A DNA stretch of 64,000 nt from Litchfieldia alkalitelluris (GTDB taxonomy: Bacteria; Bacillota; Bacilli; Bacillales; Bacillaceae_L), in the NCBI RefSeq assembly GCF_002019645.1, contig NZ_KV917374.1:1934696-1998695 (forward strand), read 5' to 3'. The position numbers were made by a program, and so were the translations under genes. Position 1 is the first letter of the stretch, and each line of letters opens with the position of its first letter. This document shows positions 16,809 through 26,536 of this stretch, one piece after another. Under the pieces are notes generated by a model. The model saw only the letters and a program-made list of their open reading frames with translations. It ran no database searches and had not been told where the DNA came from.

Positions 16809-17123
16809 ATGGCTTGGTTGTATCTTATGCTGGCGGGAGCTTTTGAAGTAGTCGGAGTTATAGGAATGAATAAAGTAGTCAAGGACAAAGACTTGAAGTC
16901 ATACTTGATCGTGTTCCTTGGTTTTATATGTAGCTTTAGCCTTTTGAGCCTAGCTATGAAAACTCTTCCTGCTGGAACATCTTATGCTGTGTGGACAGGG
17001 ATTGGTACTGTGGGTGGAACACTAGTTGGAATGTTGTTTTATGGGGAATCAAAGGATTGGAGAAGGATTTTATTTATAGGTGTGATTGTAGCAGCCGTTA
17101 TTGGACTGAAAATGACTACGTAG
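16809..17123 (+). CDS. SMR-family efflux subunit, YkkD-like
   Basis: This 104-residue partner has four TM segments, the membrane Glu in GAFEVVGVIGMNK and LPAGTSYAVWTGIGTVGGTLVG in TM3. I place the start at ATG 16809, one base after the preceding TAA, with GAGGGTG 8 nt upstream, rather than at 16797 inside the upstream gene. It is co-translated with the YkkC-like protein. Confidence 0.88.
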   Translation: MAWLYLMLAGAFEVVGVIGMNKVVKDKDLKSYLIVFLGFICSFSLLSLAMKTLPAGTSYAVWTGIGTVGGTLVGMLFYGESKDWRRILFIGVIVAAVIGLKMTT

Positions 17124-17213
17124 CCTCAGAACTAATTTACTGGACAATAATGATTATCATACTACGTTTACCTATGTTTGTTGAAGATAAATGTAAATAA
17201 GCTACTACAATGT

Positions 17214-17242
17214 TGCGTTGGTCAAAAGACTGACGCATTTTT
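17214..17242 (+). terminator. Terminator of the TetR-SMR operon
   Basis: TGCGTTGGTC-AAAA-GACTGACGCA (one G-T pair) is followed by TTTTT. Confidence 0.9.
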
Positions 17243-17296
17243 AATTTCCTTCATTGATCTATTAAGAAGTATTTTTGTTTTGATTAACTCTTTTTG

Positions 17297-17358
17297 TTGC
17301 AAATGCAATAAAATTAAATTATATTTAATTTATGTAAATTATGTTGCAATTACAACAT
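17297..17358. promoter_or_regulatory. Probable MarR operators
   Basis: Two short palindromes lie at 17297-17308 (TTGCAAATGCAA) and 17341-17358 (ATGTTG, 6-nt spacer, CAACAT), flanking an AT-rich inverted repeat. They lie within 85 bp of the MarR start and have the TTGC/GCAA form common for MarR sites, suggesting autorepression. Confidence 0.55.
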
Positions 17359-17379
17359 TAAATGGCAAAGGAGTAAATT

Positions 17380-18371
<992 letters not shown>

Positions 18372-18405
18372 TTTTCTCAATCATTAGATACATAAAACTT
18401 ATTTG

Positions 18406-18435
18406 AAAAGCCTTAGAAACGTCTAGGGCTTTTTT
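18406..18435 (+). terminator. Terminator of the MarR-GNAT unit
   Basis: AAAAGCCTTAGA-AACG-TCTAGGGCTTTTTT forms a stem with one G-T pair and a T run. Confidence 0.92.
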
Positions 18436-18610
18436 ACACCTTATTCACAATCTCTAGTTACACAGAAAGTTATATTTTATTTTATATAACTTGTTGCTGA
18501 ACAAGTAAGCTTTTTCTCGGTATCTAATTTATATGGTTTGTACTTTTATAACAATAAATAAGTCATATTCATATACTATTCCTAGAATTCGACTATTGGA
18601 GGTAGGTTTA

Positions 18611-18784
18611 ATGAAAATTGAAAAAAGACCAACCTATTATGGATATGATCTGCTTATAAATAATGTTTTACATAAGCGGTGCTTGAACTGTAATTCTTGG
18701 TATGAATTTAGTGGAGAATTGGGAGTTTGTAAAAAGTGTTTACAAAAACTCAGTAAATTGAGTGGAAGCCCAATAATTAAATAA
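18611..18784 (+). CDS. Small zinc-finger-like protein
   Basis: This 57-residue protein begins at ATG 18611 with GGAGGTAGG 5 nt upstream; the open frame extends further up but without a site. CLNCNSW and VCKKCLQ give two CxxC pairs 16-19 residues apart, a probable zinc ribbon. No named family was recognised. Confidence 0.7.
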   Translation: MKIEKRPTYYGYDLLINNVLHKRCLNCNSWYEFSGELGVCKKCLQKLSKLSGSPIIK

Positions 18785-18814
18785 TAAGCTTTAAAAAGTT
18801 CTTATATAAACAAA

Positions 18815-18836
18815 AAGGGTTCAGAAATGAACCCTT
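18815..18836 (-). terminator. Terminator of the small minus-strand gene
   Basis: AAGGGTTC-AGAAAT-GAACCCTT is followed on the minus strand by TTTTTGTTT. Confidence 0.88.
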
Positions 18837-18891
18837 AATATATTTTTCTGTTATCCGCTTTTTACCTTCTGAACGAAATTTTGTCAGAGTA

Positions 18892-19053
18892 TTATTTAGG
18901 TCTTGTAGCTCTTATTTTATTGCCAGTTTCTCCAAGCTCACGAGCAAACTCTTCATCCACACGTTCTGGTTCGATCTTCAAGTTTGCTGGAGTTTGAGGC
19001 AACGAAGTTTTACTGCTAGCCGGTTTAGAACCACCTTGTCTTCCACCCATCAT
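18892..19053 (-). CDS. Small uncharacterised protein (53 aa)
   Basis: Start ATG 19053 (tandem ATG) has GGAGGG 5-7 nt upstream and a clear terminator follows, so this is a real gene despite its size. The protein begins MMGGRQGGSKPASSKTSLPQ and ends ELGETGNKIRATRPK. It is hydrophilic, basic at both ends and lacks cysteine or membrane segments. It has the look of minor spore or core-type peptides, but I cannot match it to a named small acid-soluble protein. Confidence 0.75.
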   Translation of the reverse strand: MMGGRQGGSKPASSKTSLPQTPANLKIEPERVDEEFARELGETGNKIRATRPK

Positions 19054-19405
19054 ATTCCCTCCTATCATAATTTAAATCTTTCTTATTATGGCTAAGGATC
19101 TCATTTATATAGCTATAGATTGAATCATTACTAAAACTTTTTTCCTACTTATACTTAATGCTCCGTTAGTGTAGGGGAGATTAGCATTTGAAAAATAACT
19201 CGTAACATGAAGTATGAAAATATTTCTACATACTCTTTGCTTGAATGATCGGAGAATCACGCTACTTTTTGCGGGATGCAAGAGAGCAAAGTGTCTTTTT
19301 CCTATTTAATTATCTACGTTTTTGTTTAACTGAGTTTGATAAATGATTTACAATGGAGAAAGAATTCAATATCTTATACTAAGTTTTAAAAAAGGATGCA
19401 AAACC
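19054..19405. other. Intergenic region without recognised gene
   Basis: AT-rich sequence between divergent genes. It presumably holds both promoters; I see no repeat, RNA structure or further reading frame with a ribosome site. Confidence 0.6.
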
Positions 19406-20287
19406 ATGTCAAATAAAATAGTGATTATTACAGGAGCAAACAGTGGGTTAGGTCTTGAAACCACGAAACATTTTCTAAGCACAGGCAATATTGTAATCAT
19501 GGCAGTCAGAAATTTAAATAAAGGTGAAGCTGCAAAACAACAGTTGCTGCAGTTGTACCCTAAGGGGCAAATTGACGTTCTTCATTTAGATTTATCGAAA
19601 TTAAAGACTGTACATAATTTTGTAGCCGAGTTTTCTAGTAGATACAATTCCTTAGATTTGTTGATTAACAATGCCGGGGTGATGACGCCTCCTTATTCAA
19701 AAACAGAAGAAGGCTTTGAACTTCAGTTTGGGAGTAATCATTTAGGGCATTTTGCTTTAACAGGTTTGCTTCTTCCTTATTTGGAAAAAGCAGAACAACC
19801 TCGAGTGGTGACATTAAGCTCGATTGCTCATCGAAATGGCGTCATTGACTTTGAAAATTTGGAGGGTTCAAAGGGATATAAAGCCATGAAGTTTTATAGT
19901 CAAAGTAAATTGGCAAACCTTTTATTTGCTAAAGAGCTAGATGAACGTCTTAAACGAAACGGTTATAAAACGATTAGTTTAGCAGCACATCCAGGGATAT
20001 CTTCGACCAATCTTTTTAGAATTGGAAAAGAAAGTACACCTTGGTATATCAAACCTCTGATCAAACTACTCTCTCAACCTGCAGAAAAAGGGGCTTTGCC
20101 TACGATTATGGCAGCTACAGATGAAAAGTTGGTAGGGGGAGAATATATTGGTCCGGATGGTGCAGGCAACCGAAAAGGAAATCCAGTGATCGAAGTACCA
20201 AAGGAGAGCGTCTATCACAAAGAAACCATGAAGAAACTATGGGATGTTTCCGAGCAATTAACAGGGATTGAATATAAGCTTACATAA
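19406..20287 (+). CDS. Short-chain dehydrogenase/reductase (retinol-dehydrogenase-like)
   Basis: I start at ATG 19406 (MSNKIVIITGANSGLG) with AAAAGGA about 10 nt upstream. The 293-residue protein has TGANSGLG cofactor motif at 9-16, DLSKL, NNAGVMTPP, the catalytic Ser in LSSIAH and YSQSKLANLL (Tyr and Lys). The length and the LQFGSNHLGHFALTGLLLP segment are those of the RDH/WW-oxidoreductase-like SDR group. The substrate is unknown. The next small membrane gene follows by 54 bp. Confidence 0.88.
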   Translation: MSNKIVIITGANSGLGLETTKHFLSTGNIVIMAVRNLNKGEAAKQQLLQLYPKGQIDVLHLDLSKLKTVHNFVAEFSSRYNSLDLLINNAGVMTPPYSKTEEGFELQFGSNHLGHFALTGLLLPYLEKAEQPRVVTLSSIAHRNGVIDFENLEGSKGYKAMKFYSQSKLANLLFAKELDERLKRNGYKTISLAAHPGISSTNLFRIGKESTPWYIKPLIKLLSQPAEKGALPTIMAATDEKLVGGEYIGPDGAGNRKGNPVIEVPKESVYHKETMKKLWDVSEQLTGIEYKLT

Positions 20288-20341
20288 TGGTTTGGTAGTT
20301 GATTTCAGTCTGTTCAACAGTAGAAAGGATTAATATTCTAG

Positions 20342-20674
20342 ATGAAAAAATTATGGCATAAACTCGAAACCGCATTGGTCCAATCTCGTTTACGTTTACC
20401 TCTTTACATCATCACAATTATTTTTGGTGTTGGTTTTTTTATCGAGCCTAATATCTTCATGCCTACCATTTTTGTCATATTTTTAGGTTTGCTCATTGTT
20501 TTTGAAAGTATCATTCCTACGGGATATCCATTAGTCTACAAATCCTTAACAAATTTTCTTCCAAGAAGTATACAGACACCTATTTTGGTATTTGTAAGTA
20601 CAACAGTCATCTTTATGGGCCTTTTTATCATGTTCATAGGACTAGCGGTAGAAATGGGTCGTTTGTTTCGCTAA
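20342..20674 (+). CDS. Small membrane protein, unknown function
   Basis: This 110-residue protein has three hydrophobic segments (about 20-38, 40-53 and 80-102) and a short basic N-terminus. AAAGGATT lies 10-15 nt before ATG. No family was recognised. It probably shares a transcript with the SDR gene, since a terminator follows only at 20731. Confidence 0.65.
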   Translation: MKKLWHKLETALVQSRLRLPLYIITIIFGVGFFIEPNIFMPTIFVIFLGLLIVFESIIPTGYPLVYKSLTNFLPRSIQTPILVFVSTTVIFMGLFIMFIGLAVEMGRLFR

Positions 20675-20730
20675 TGAGAGAGTAACCCTTGTTTGTAAGG
20701 GTCACTAGTAAGGAAATACATTTACTGAAG

Positions 20731-20766
20731 GATGCTAATCTTGAAGAAGGAGATTAGCATTTTTAT
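20731..20766 (+). terminator. Terminator
   Basis: ATGCTAATCT and AGATTAGCAT form a perfect 10-bp stem followed by TTTTTA. Confidence 0.9.
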
Positions 20767-20927
20767 GTTGAAATAAGAGTCATGGATATGAAAATCATAA
20801 GACCCATTGGGACGGAGGTTAGCCCTTTTAAGAGAACATTTTAGATTGGACAGGATTTAAGACGATTCTTAAATTAATCGAAGATTCTTATTGGGGAAGA
20901 CCTACAAAATAGCGAGGAGCGGTTTTT

Positions 20928-21713
20928 TTGGAACTAAACGATGTAATATATGGACATAGATCAATTAGAGAGTATGAAGATCGAGAAGTCAGTCAAGAGT
21001 TACTCGATCAGATATTAGATGCAGGTATCCGTGCTTCTTCAAGTGGAAATATGCAAACCTATTCGATTGTTGTCACAAAAGACAAAGAGCTTAAGAAAAA
21101 ATTATACAGTGCACATATGGAACAATCGATGGTTGTTGATGCACCTATTCTTTTAACTTTTTGCGCTGATTTTAATCGAATGAGAAAGTGGTTGTCTCTC
21201 AATGATGCGCCGGTACAATTCGATAATTTCATGAGCTTTATGATTGGAGCAATTGATGCAACCTTAGTATCACAAAATTGTGCTTTAGCCGCTGAAAATG
21301 CTGGGCTAGGGATTTGCTATATGGGCTCAACGTTAGCCAATTGTGATCAAATTGGGGAGTTATTAAATCTGCCACCTAATGTGGTACCAGTTGTAGGTTT
21401 TTCATTAGGTTATCCAGCTGAAAACCCTGCCCCACGTGATCGACTGCCAAGACAGGGACTTGTTCACTACGATCAGTATCGTGATTATTCGGATGAAGAG
21501 ATTCTAGAAATCTATAAAGACAGAGATGAAAAAGGATGGAAACGCTACATGGACGTCCCGCGTCTTAAGGAAATGACAGAGCAATTAGGCTTAAAAAACC
21601 TTGCTCAAATCTACACGATTGCCAAATATACGAAAGAATCTCATCAAGAGTTCTCGCAGACAGTACTGAATTACTTGCAGCAGCAGAATTTTATGAACAA
21701 TAAGGATGAGTGA
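20928..21713 (+). CDS. Nitroreductase-family FMN oxidoreductase (NfsA/FRP type)
   Basis: This 261-residue protein starts at TTG with GAGGAG 7-8 nt upstream. N-terminal HRSIREYEDREVS and ASSSGNMQTYSIVV give the FMN-binding Arg and Ser residues. The central AENAGLGICYMGS and the C-terminal LPRQGLVHYDQY are typical of the NfsA/Frp group that uses NADPH to reduce nitro compounds, quinones or flavins. It is monocistronic, between terminators at 20.7 and 21.8 kb. Confidence 0.88.
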   Translation: MELNDVIYGHRSIREYEDREVSQELLDQILDAGIRASSSGNMQTYSIVVTKDKELKKKLYSAHMEQSMVVDAPILLTFCADFNRMRKWLSLNDAPVQFDNFMSFMIGAIDATLVSQNCALAAENAGLGICYMGSTLANCDQIGELLNLPPNVVPVVGFSLGYPAENPAPRDRLPRQGLVHYDQYRDYSDEEILEIYKDRDEKGWKRYMDVPRLKEMTEQLGLKNLAQIYTIAKYTKESHQEFSQTVLNYLQQQNFMNNKDE

Positions 21714-21821
21714 GGAGGTTTCTTTTTTAATACTCCAAAAACCCCTAGAGATCTTTAGAAAAAAGTGGGCTGATGTCATGGGAATTTGATATATAGTAAG
21801 GTGAAAAGTAACAATTTTTCA

Positions 21822-21855
21822 GGGGAATACACTTCTAAAATCAGTGTGTTCCCTA
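21822..21855 (+). terminator. Terminator of the nitroreductase gene
   Basis: GGGAATACACT-TCTAAAATC-AGTGTGTTCCC (one G-T pair), then T-rich sequence. Confidence 0.8.
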
Positions 21856-21933
21856 ATATTTTATTTTTCTTATTACCACTATACTTACATTATAAAGTTA
21901 ATTAAATTCGTAAGGGATAGGGAGGAATAAGAA

Positions 21934-22440
21934 ATGTTTTATACATTTTTAAGAGAAAATAAGATTGCGGCAGCGGTAATGGTGTTTTTAAGATTATATT
22001 TGGGGTATCAATGGATCACATCTGGTTGGGATAAAGTAACAGGTGGCTTTGATGCAAGTGGATATTTACAAGGAGCTGTACAAAAAGCGACAGGAGAACA
22101 CCCGGCAGTGCAAGGTTGGTGGGCGAGCTTTTTAGAAGGCTTTGCTATTCCAAATGTTGGATTATTTAATGTATTAGTCCCTTGGGGTGAGGTACTTGTT
22201 GGGATCGCATTAATTTTAGGTTTATTCACAACATTTGCTGGATTAATGGGAATTGTGATGAACTTTGCCTTTATGTTCTCTGGAACAACAAGCACAAACC
22301 CACAGATGGTTTTAATCACTTTCTTCATTTTAGTAGCGGGAAGCAATGCAGGTAAATTTGGTTTGGATTATTATGTTATTCCTTATATCAAAAAAGCATT
22401 TGGCAAAAAAGATAACCAGCCATTATTGGTGAACAAGTAA
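21934..22440 (+). CDS. DoxX-family membrane protein
   Basis: This 168-residue protein has four TM segments. RLYLGYQWITSGWDKVTGG (TM1), PWGEVLVGIALILGLFTTFAG and the C-terminal LDYYVIPYIK are characteristic of the DoxX/YfiD (CrtD-like) group. Members are linked to respiratory or thiol redox complexes, but the role here is not defined. AGGGAGGA precedes ATG. Confidence 0.85.
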   Translation: MFYTFLRENKIAAAVMVFLRLYLGYQWITSGWDKVTGGFDASGYLQGAVQKATGEHPAVQGWWASFLEGFAIPNVGLFNVLVPWGEVLVGIALILGLFTTFAGLMGIVMNFAFMFSGTTSTNPQMVLITFFILVAGSNAGKFGLDYYVIPYIKKAFGKKDNQPLLVNK

Positions 22441-22512
22441 TAGAGAAAGCAGTCTGTATAGCTTTAAATAGAGATAGTTAAATGAAGAGACTAAGATAAT
22501 AGTTAGAAGTGG

Positions 22513-22543
22513 GCGCGTTAATCTAAGGATTAACGCGTCTTTG
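22513..22543 (+). terminator. Terminator of the DoxX gene
   Basis: GCGCGTTAATC-TAAG-GATTAACGCGTCTTT forms a strong 11-bp stem with a short T run. Confidence 0.85.
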
Positions 22544-22698
22544 AGTTGGATACTAGGGATGTAGGATTGGCGTATGAGTAGATTAAGCTAAATTAGTAAA
22601 CATCTTATATAAGGTGTTTACAGAAATTATCTCTTACTCCTTAAAAGAATTTCATTTATAATTAAGATAAAAAGAGAGGTGTCTTTTAAGAGAGTAAT

Positions 22699-23151
22699 AT
22701 GGAAATTCGAAAACTAAAATTGGGTGAAAAAGCGCCGTTTGATTTATTGTTATTAGCTGATCCATCACAGTTAATCGTTGAGGATTACTTAAAACGTGGA
22801 GAATGCTTTATTGCTGAAATTAGTGGGAACATGATTGGTGTCTATATCCTCCTTCCTACCAGACCTAACACAGTCGAGTTAGTAAACATTGCAGTAGCAG
22901 AAGAGCTGCATGGAAAAGGAATTGGTAAACAGTTAGTGATGGATGCGATAAAAACAGCAAAAAACAAAGGCCACAACACAATCGAAATTGGTACTGGAAA
23001 TTCAAGTATAGGGCAACTCGCACTATATCAAAAATGTGGATTTAGAATAACTGGTGTTGATTTGGATTTCTTTATTAAACACTATCCAGAAGAAATCTAC
23101 GAAAATGGGATACAGTGTAGGGATATGATTCGGCTCTCGCAAGATTTATAG
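22699..23151 (+). CDS. GNAT-family N-acetyltransferase
   Basis: This 150-residue protein has the motif A segment VNIAVAEELHGKGIGKQLVMDAI and the C-terminal GNSSIGQLALYQKCGFRITG typical of YvbK/YyaT-like GNAT enzymes. The final EEIYENGIQCRDMIRLSQDL is also characteristic of that Bacillus subgroup. The substrate is unknown. It lies 51 bp before the DUF3817 gene. Confidence 0.85.
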   Translation: MEIRKLKLGEKAPFDLLLLADPSQLIVEDYLKRGECFIAEISGNMIGVYILLPTRPNTVELVNIAVAEELHGKGIGKQLVMDAIKTAKNKGHNTIEIGTGNSSIGQLALYQKCGFRITGVDLDFFIKHYPEEIYENGIQCRDMIRLSQDL

Positions 23152-23202
23152 AATTTTATACAGTTTAGTAATGTATTATTTAAAATTAATGGAGGTAACT
23201 GT

Positions 23203-23502
23203 ATGTTTAACACACCAATTGGCCAATTTAGGCTAATGGGCTTTTTAGAAGGTATATCATTAATAATCTTGTTATTTATTGCTATGCCGCTGAAGTACAT
23301 GGCGGGTTTGCCGGAAGCAGTCACAGTTGTTGGCTCTCTTCATGGTCTGTTCTTTCTGATGTATTTGGTTACTATCGCTTATGTTACTTTTAAAATTAGA
23401 TGGTCACTTTTATGGGTAACGTCAAGTATTGCTGTTGCGTTTATTCCTTTTGGGAATCTTATTCTGGATGCGAAGCTACGCAAGTCACGTTTTAACGCTT
23501 AA
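23203..23502 (+). CDS. DUF3817 integral membrane protein (YdzA-like)
   Basis: This 99-residue protein has three TM segments. RLMGFLEGISLIILLFIAMPLKY followed by GSLHGLFFLMYL and the ending PFGNLILDAKLRK is the DUF3817 pattern. ATG has GGAGGT 7 nt upstream. The 52-bp hairpin array begins immediately after its stop codon. Confidence 0.88.
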   Translation: MFNTPIGQFRLMGFLEGISLIILLFIAMPLKYMAGLPEAVTVVGSLHGLFFLMYLVTIAYVTFKIRWSLLWVTSSIAVAFIPFGNLILDAKLRKSRFNA

Positions 23503-23520
23503 TCTGTTTACATAGTTAGA

Positions 23521-24711
23521 ACTGGTCTGAACCATGGCGGACTTCGGACAACTTTGGTTAGATCAACAAGAAAGCTGTCTGAACCTGGGTAGACTTCGGA
23601 CAGCTTTGGTTAGATCTAATAGAAAGTTGTCCGAACCTGGGCAGACTTCGGACAGGTTTGGTTAGATTTACGAGATAGCTGTCCGAACCTGGGTAGACTT
23701 CGGACAGCTTTGGTTAGATCTAATAGAAAGTTGTCCGAACCTAAGTAGACTTCGGACAGCTTTGGTTAGATCTAATAGAAAGTTGTCCGAACCTAAGTAG
23801 ACTTCGGACAGCTTTAGCTCATACAACAAAAAAGCTGTCCGAACACAGGTGTACTTCAGACAGCTTTGTGTCTAACAACAAGAAAGCTGTCCGAACCTAG
23901 GTAGACTTCGGACAGCTTTGGCAATATCAACAAGAAAGCTGTCCGAACCCAGGCGCACTTCAGACAGCTTTGGCTAGATCAACAAGAAAGCTGTCCGAAC
24001 CAAGGTAGACTTCAGACAGCTTTGGCTCATACAACAAAAAAGCTGTCCGAACCTAGGTAGACTTCGGACAGCTTTGGCTCATACAACAAAAAAGCTGTCC
24101 GAACACAGGTGTACTTCAGACAGCTTTGTGTCTAACAACAAGAAAGCTGTCCGAACCTAGGTAGACTTCGGACAGCTTTGGCAATAACAACAAGAAAGCT
24201 GTCCGAACCTAGGTAGACTTCGGACAGCTTTGGCAATAACAACAAGAAAGCTGTCCGAACCTAGGTAGACTTCGGACAGCTTTGGTAATAACAACAAGAA
24301 AGCTGTCCGAACCTAGGTAGACTTCGGACAGCTTTGGCAATATCAACAAGAAAGCTGTCCGAACCTAGGCGCACTTCAGACAGCTTTGGCTAAATCAACA
24401 AGAAAGCTGTCCGAACCTAGGTAGACTTCGGACAGCTTTGGCTAGATCAACAAGAAAGCTGTCCGAACCCAGGCGCACTTCAGACAGCTTTGGCTAAATC
24501 AACAAGAAAGCTGTCCGAACCCAGGCGCACTTCAGACAGCTTTGGCTAAATCAACAAGAAAGCTGTCCGAACCAAGGTAGGCTTCGGACAGCTTTGGCTC
24601 ATACAACAAAAAAGCTGTCCGAACACAGGTGTACTTCAGACAGCTTTGTGTCTAACAACAAGAAAGCTGTCCGAACCCAGGCGCACTTCAGACAGCTTTG
24701 GCTAGATCAAC
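23521..24711. repeat. Tandem 52-bp hairpin array 1, left part (23 units)
   Basis: Units consist of a 13-bp perfect inverted repeat AAAGCTGTCCGAA / TTCGGACAGCTTT, an 11-nt loop (such as CCTAGGTAGAC) and a 15-nt linker (such as GGCTAGATCAACAAG), total 52 bp. From unit 7 on, the GCTGTCC positions are 23834, 23886, 23938 and so on to 24666, with no deviation from 52. The first six units are more diverged. Loop variants with GCGCAC or GTGTAC have TTCAGAC on the 3' arm, giving one C-A mismatch. Four linker types recur in mixed order, so units spread by local duplication or conversion. No reading frame and no T run is associated. Confidence 0.95.
24704..24711. repeat. Left target-site duplication of the IS
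   Basis: AGATCAAC, identical to 26184-26191. It lies in a hairpin-array linker. Confidence 0.9.
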
Positions 24712-24829
24712 AGTCAAGTCCATAATATTGTGTAAAATACTAATACAATGTTTTCAACTGTTTTCAAGGTTTGGGGTTAGGTCTCCCCTTACATTTTTTT
24801 TTGCGAAAGCTTCCATGATTTTTCTTTTG

Positions 24830-24885
24830 CATATCCAGGAGAGGCTGTCAAAGGCCTTTCACTTTGATAGCCTCTCCTGGATATG
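24830..24885. terminator. Large hairpin inside the IS, downstream of the transposase
   Basis: A 24-bp stem with one G-T pair (CATATCCAGGAGAGGC... / ...GCCTCTCCTGGATATG) and an 8-nt loop lies 36 bp past the transposase stop. It can stop transcription out of, or into, the element. Confidence 0.8.
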
Positions 24886-24920
24886 CCATAATACCATAAT
24901 TGGAAGTTTCGGTAAAAATA

Positions 24921-26081
24921 CTATAGGGACTTCTTCCGGGAGTATGCATTCTCTTGATATTCCATTAAGACTGCACCTACTAAACGAAAAGCAGACTGTG
25001 TATTCGGAAATATCCTATTGACTCTTTCTCTTCTTCGTACTTCTTGATTTAAACGTTCAAGAGAATTGGTACTTCTCAGATAACATCGCATACCTTCGGG
25101 ATGATTCATATACTGAATGGTATCTTCGAAACCTTCTTCAAAAATTTGAAGAGCCTTCTCATACTTTGGGATATCTCCATATTGACTCATTAGTTCATTT
25201 TTAAAAGTACGAATATCCTCGATCGTAATTGCTTCAAACACTCGTTTTATCATCTTACGAATATCAGCAGAGTCTTTCTTTGGCAGCGTGTTAATAATAT
25301 TTCGTTTAAAATGTACATAACACCTTTGCCAGCTAGTACCTATAAATTCACGTTGTATTGCCTTCTGTAACCCTTTATGTGCATCTGAAATAACAAGTTT
25401 TGGGGATTGAAGCCCACGCGATTTCAGCTGTTGAATAAAGCGACTCCAACTCTCAAAATCTTCAACATGATCCACACTTAAACCTAAAACTTCACGCTTG
25501 TTTTTATCCGTAATCGCTGTAGCAATATAAACTGCTTTGGAGACGATTTTATGATGTTCCCGAACTTTTATATACATTGCATCAACAAAAAGATAAGGGA
25601 AATATCTAGTGTTTAAAGGTCGTTTAGCCCAATCATTAACAATTGGATCAAGTTTTTGAGTAAGTGACGAAACAAATGACTTTGAGACAGTTTCGCCACA
25701 AAGTTGTTCTACAATTTGAGTGACCTTGCGAGTTGATACACCATTAATAACCATCTCCAACATAGAGATTACTAGAGCTTGATCACAACGGGCGTATTTC
25801 TCAAATACTGAGGTTGAAAATTCACCATTACGAGTTCTTGGTACCTTAAGCGTGACTTTACCAACATTCAAGAGTAACTCACGTTCATAATAACCATTGC
25901 GATAATCACGTCGATCAGCGGACCGCTCATAGGCAGCTACGTTTAAATAGTCATCTCTCTCTTTTTCCATGACATTATTTAATACCAAAACAATCGCAGA
26001 TTTGATAACTGCTTCAATATCAGAATTTATAACGGATTCTTTTAAATTTTCCAAATCTAGGGTAAACTGTAATTGGGTCAT
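24921..26081 (-). CDS. IS256-family transposase (Transposase_mut)
   Basis: This 386-residue, full-length transposase has the DDE triad in LFVDAMYIKVREH (first Asp, about 167), LVISDAHKGL (second Asp, about 233) and STNSLERLNQEVRRRERV (Glu, about 340). The N-terminal MEKERDDYLN, RDYRNGYYERELL and VPRTRNGEF match Mutator/IS256 proteins. CYVHFKRNIIN is the typical RCxxH-like motif. The ribosome site AAAGAGGA precedes ATG. The frame is intact, so the element may still be active. Confidence 0.96.
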   Translation of the reverse strand: MTQLQFTLDLENLKESVINSDIEAVIKSAIVLVLNNVMEKERDDYLNVAAYERSADRRDYRNGYYERELLLNVGKVTLKVPRTRNGEFSTSVFEKYARCDQALVISMLEMVINGVSTRKVTQIVEQLCGETVSKSFVSSLTQKLDPIVNDWAKRPLNTRYFPYLFVDAMYIKVREHHKIVSKAVYIATAITDKNKREVLGLSVDHVEDFESWSRFIQQLKSRGLQSPKLVISDAHKGLQKAIQREFIGTSWQRCYVHFKRNIINTLPKKDSADIRKMIKRVFEAITIEDIRTFKNELMSQYGDIPKYEKALQIFEEGFEDTIQYMNHPEGMRCYLRSTNSLERLNQEVRRRERVNRIFPNTQSAFRLVGAVLMEYQENAYSRKKSL

Positions 26082-26183
26082 TATTATTCCTCTTTTCTAA
26101 TGTTTATCGTCGTTGAAAACATTGTAGCCAAGAGTGAATAAAATGAACCCTTTTTCTTTTTACACAATTATACGGACTTAATC

Positions 26184-26495
26184 AGATCAACAAGAAAGCT
26201 GTCCGAACCTAGGTAGACTTCGGACAGCTTTGGCAATATCAACAAGAAAGCTGTCCGAACCTAGGCGCACTTCAGACAGCTTTGGCTAAATCAACAAGAA
26301 AGCTGTCCGAACCTAGGTAGACTTCGGACAGCTTTGGCTAGATCAACAAGAAAGCTGTCCGAACCAAGGTAGACTTCGGACAGCTTTGGCTATATCAACA
26401 AGAAAGCTGTCCGAACCCAGGCGCACTTTAGACAGCTTTGGCTAAATCAACTAAGAAGCTGTCCGAACCCAGACGCACTTCAGATACCTCTAAAT
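26184..26495. repeat. Tandem 52-bp hairpin array 1, right part (6 units)
   Basis: The array resumes right after the IS with units at 26198, 26250, 26302, 26354, 26406 and 26458. They are in phase with the left part once 1,480 bp are removed. The last unit has lost its 3' arm (TTCAGATACC). The array thus fills the space between two convergent genes (DUF3817 on +, sigma factor on -). Confidence 0.93.
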
Positions 26496-26536
26496 CATAA
26501 GACTTCAAACCTGTCTAAAATACTCCCTCTAACCTC

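Larger units (their letters stand above)
24712..26183 (-). mobile_element. IS256-family insertion sequence, 1,472 bp
   Basis: The ends are imperfect inverted repeats of about 26 bp sharing AAGTCC and ATTGTGTAAAA, flanked by perfect 8-bp duplications AGATCAAC. It carries one complete transposase on the minus strand. Removing the element and one duplication restores a canonical array linker and exactly 52 bp between the neighbouring hairpins. The insertion therefore happened after the array reached its present form on both sides. Confidence 0.95.

Noticed and set aside
22008-22346. Minus-strand 112-codon frame
   Set aside because: Antisense of the DoxX gene; composition follows the opposite strand.
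24698-25021. Plus-strand frame at the IS end
   Set aside because: It overlaps the IS terminus, the large hairpin and the transposase 3' end, with no ribosome site.
23521-26495. CRISPR array
   Set aside because: Repeats and linkers both recur, linkers are only about 15 nt and not unique, the repeated part is a whole hairpin, and no cas genes are present.
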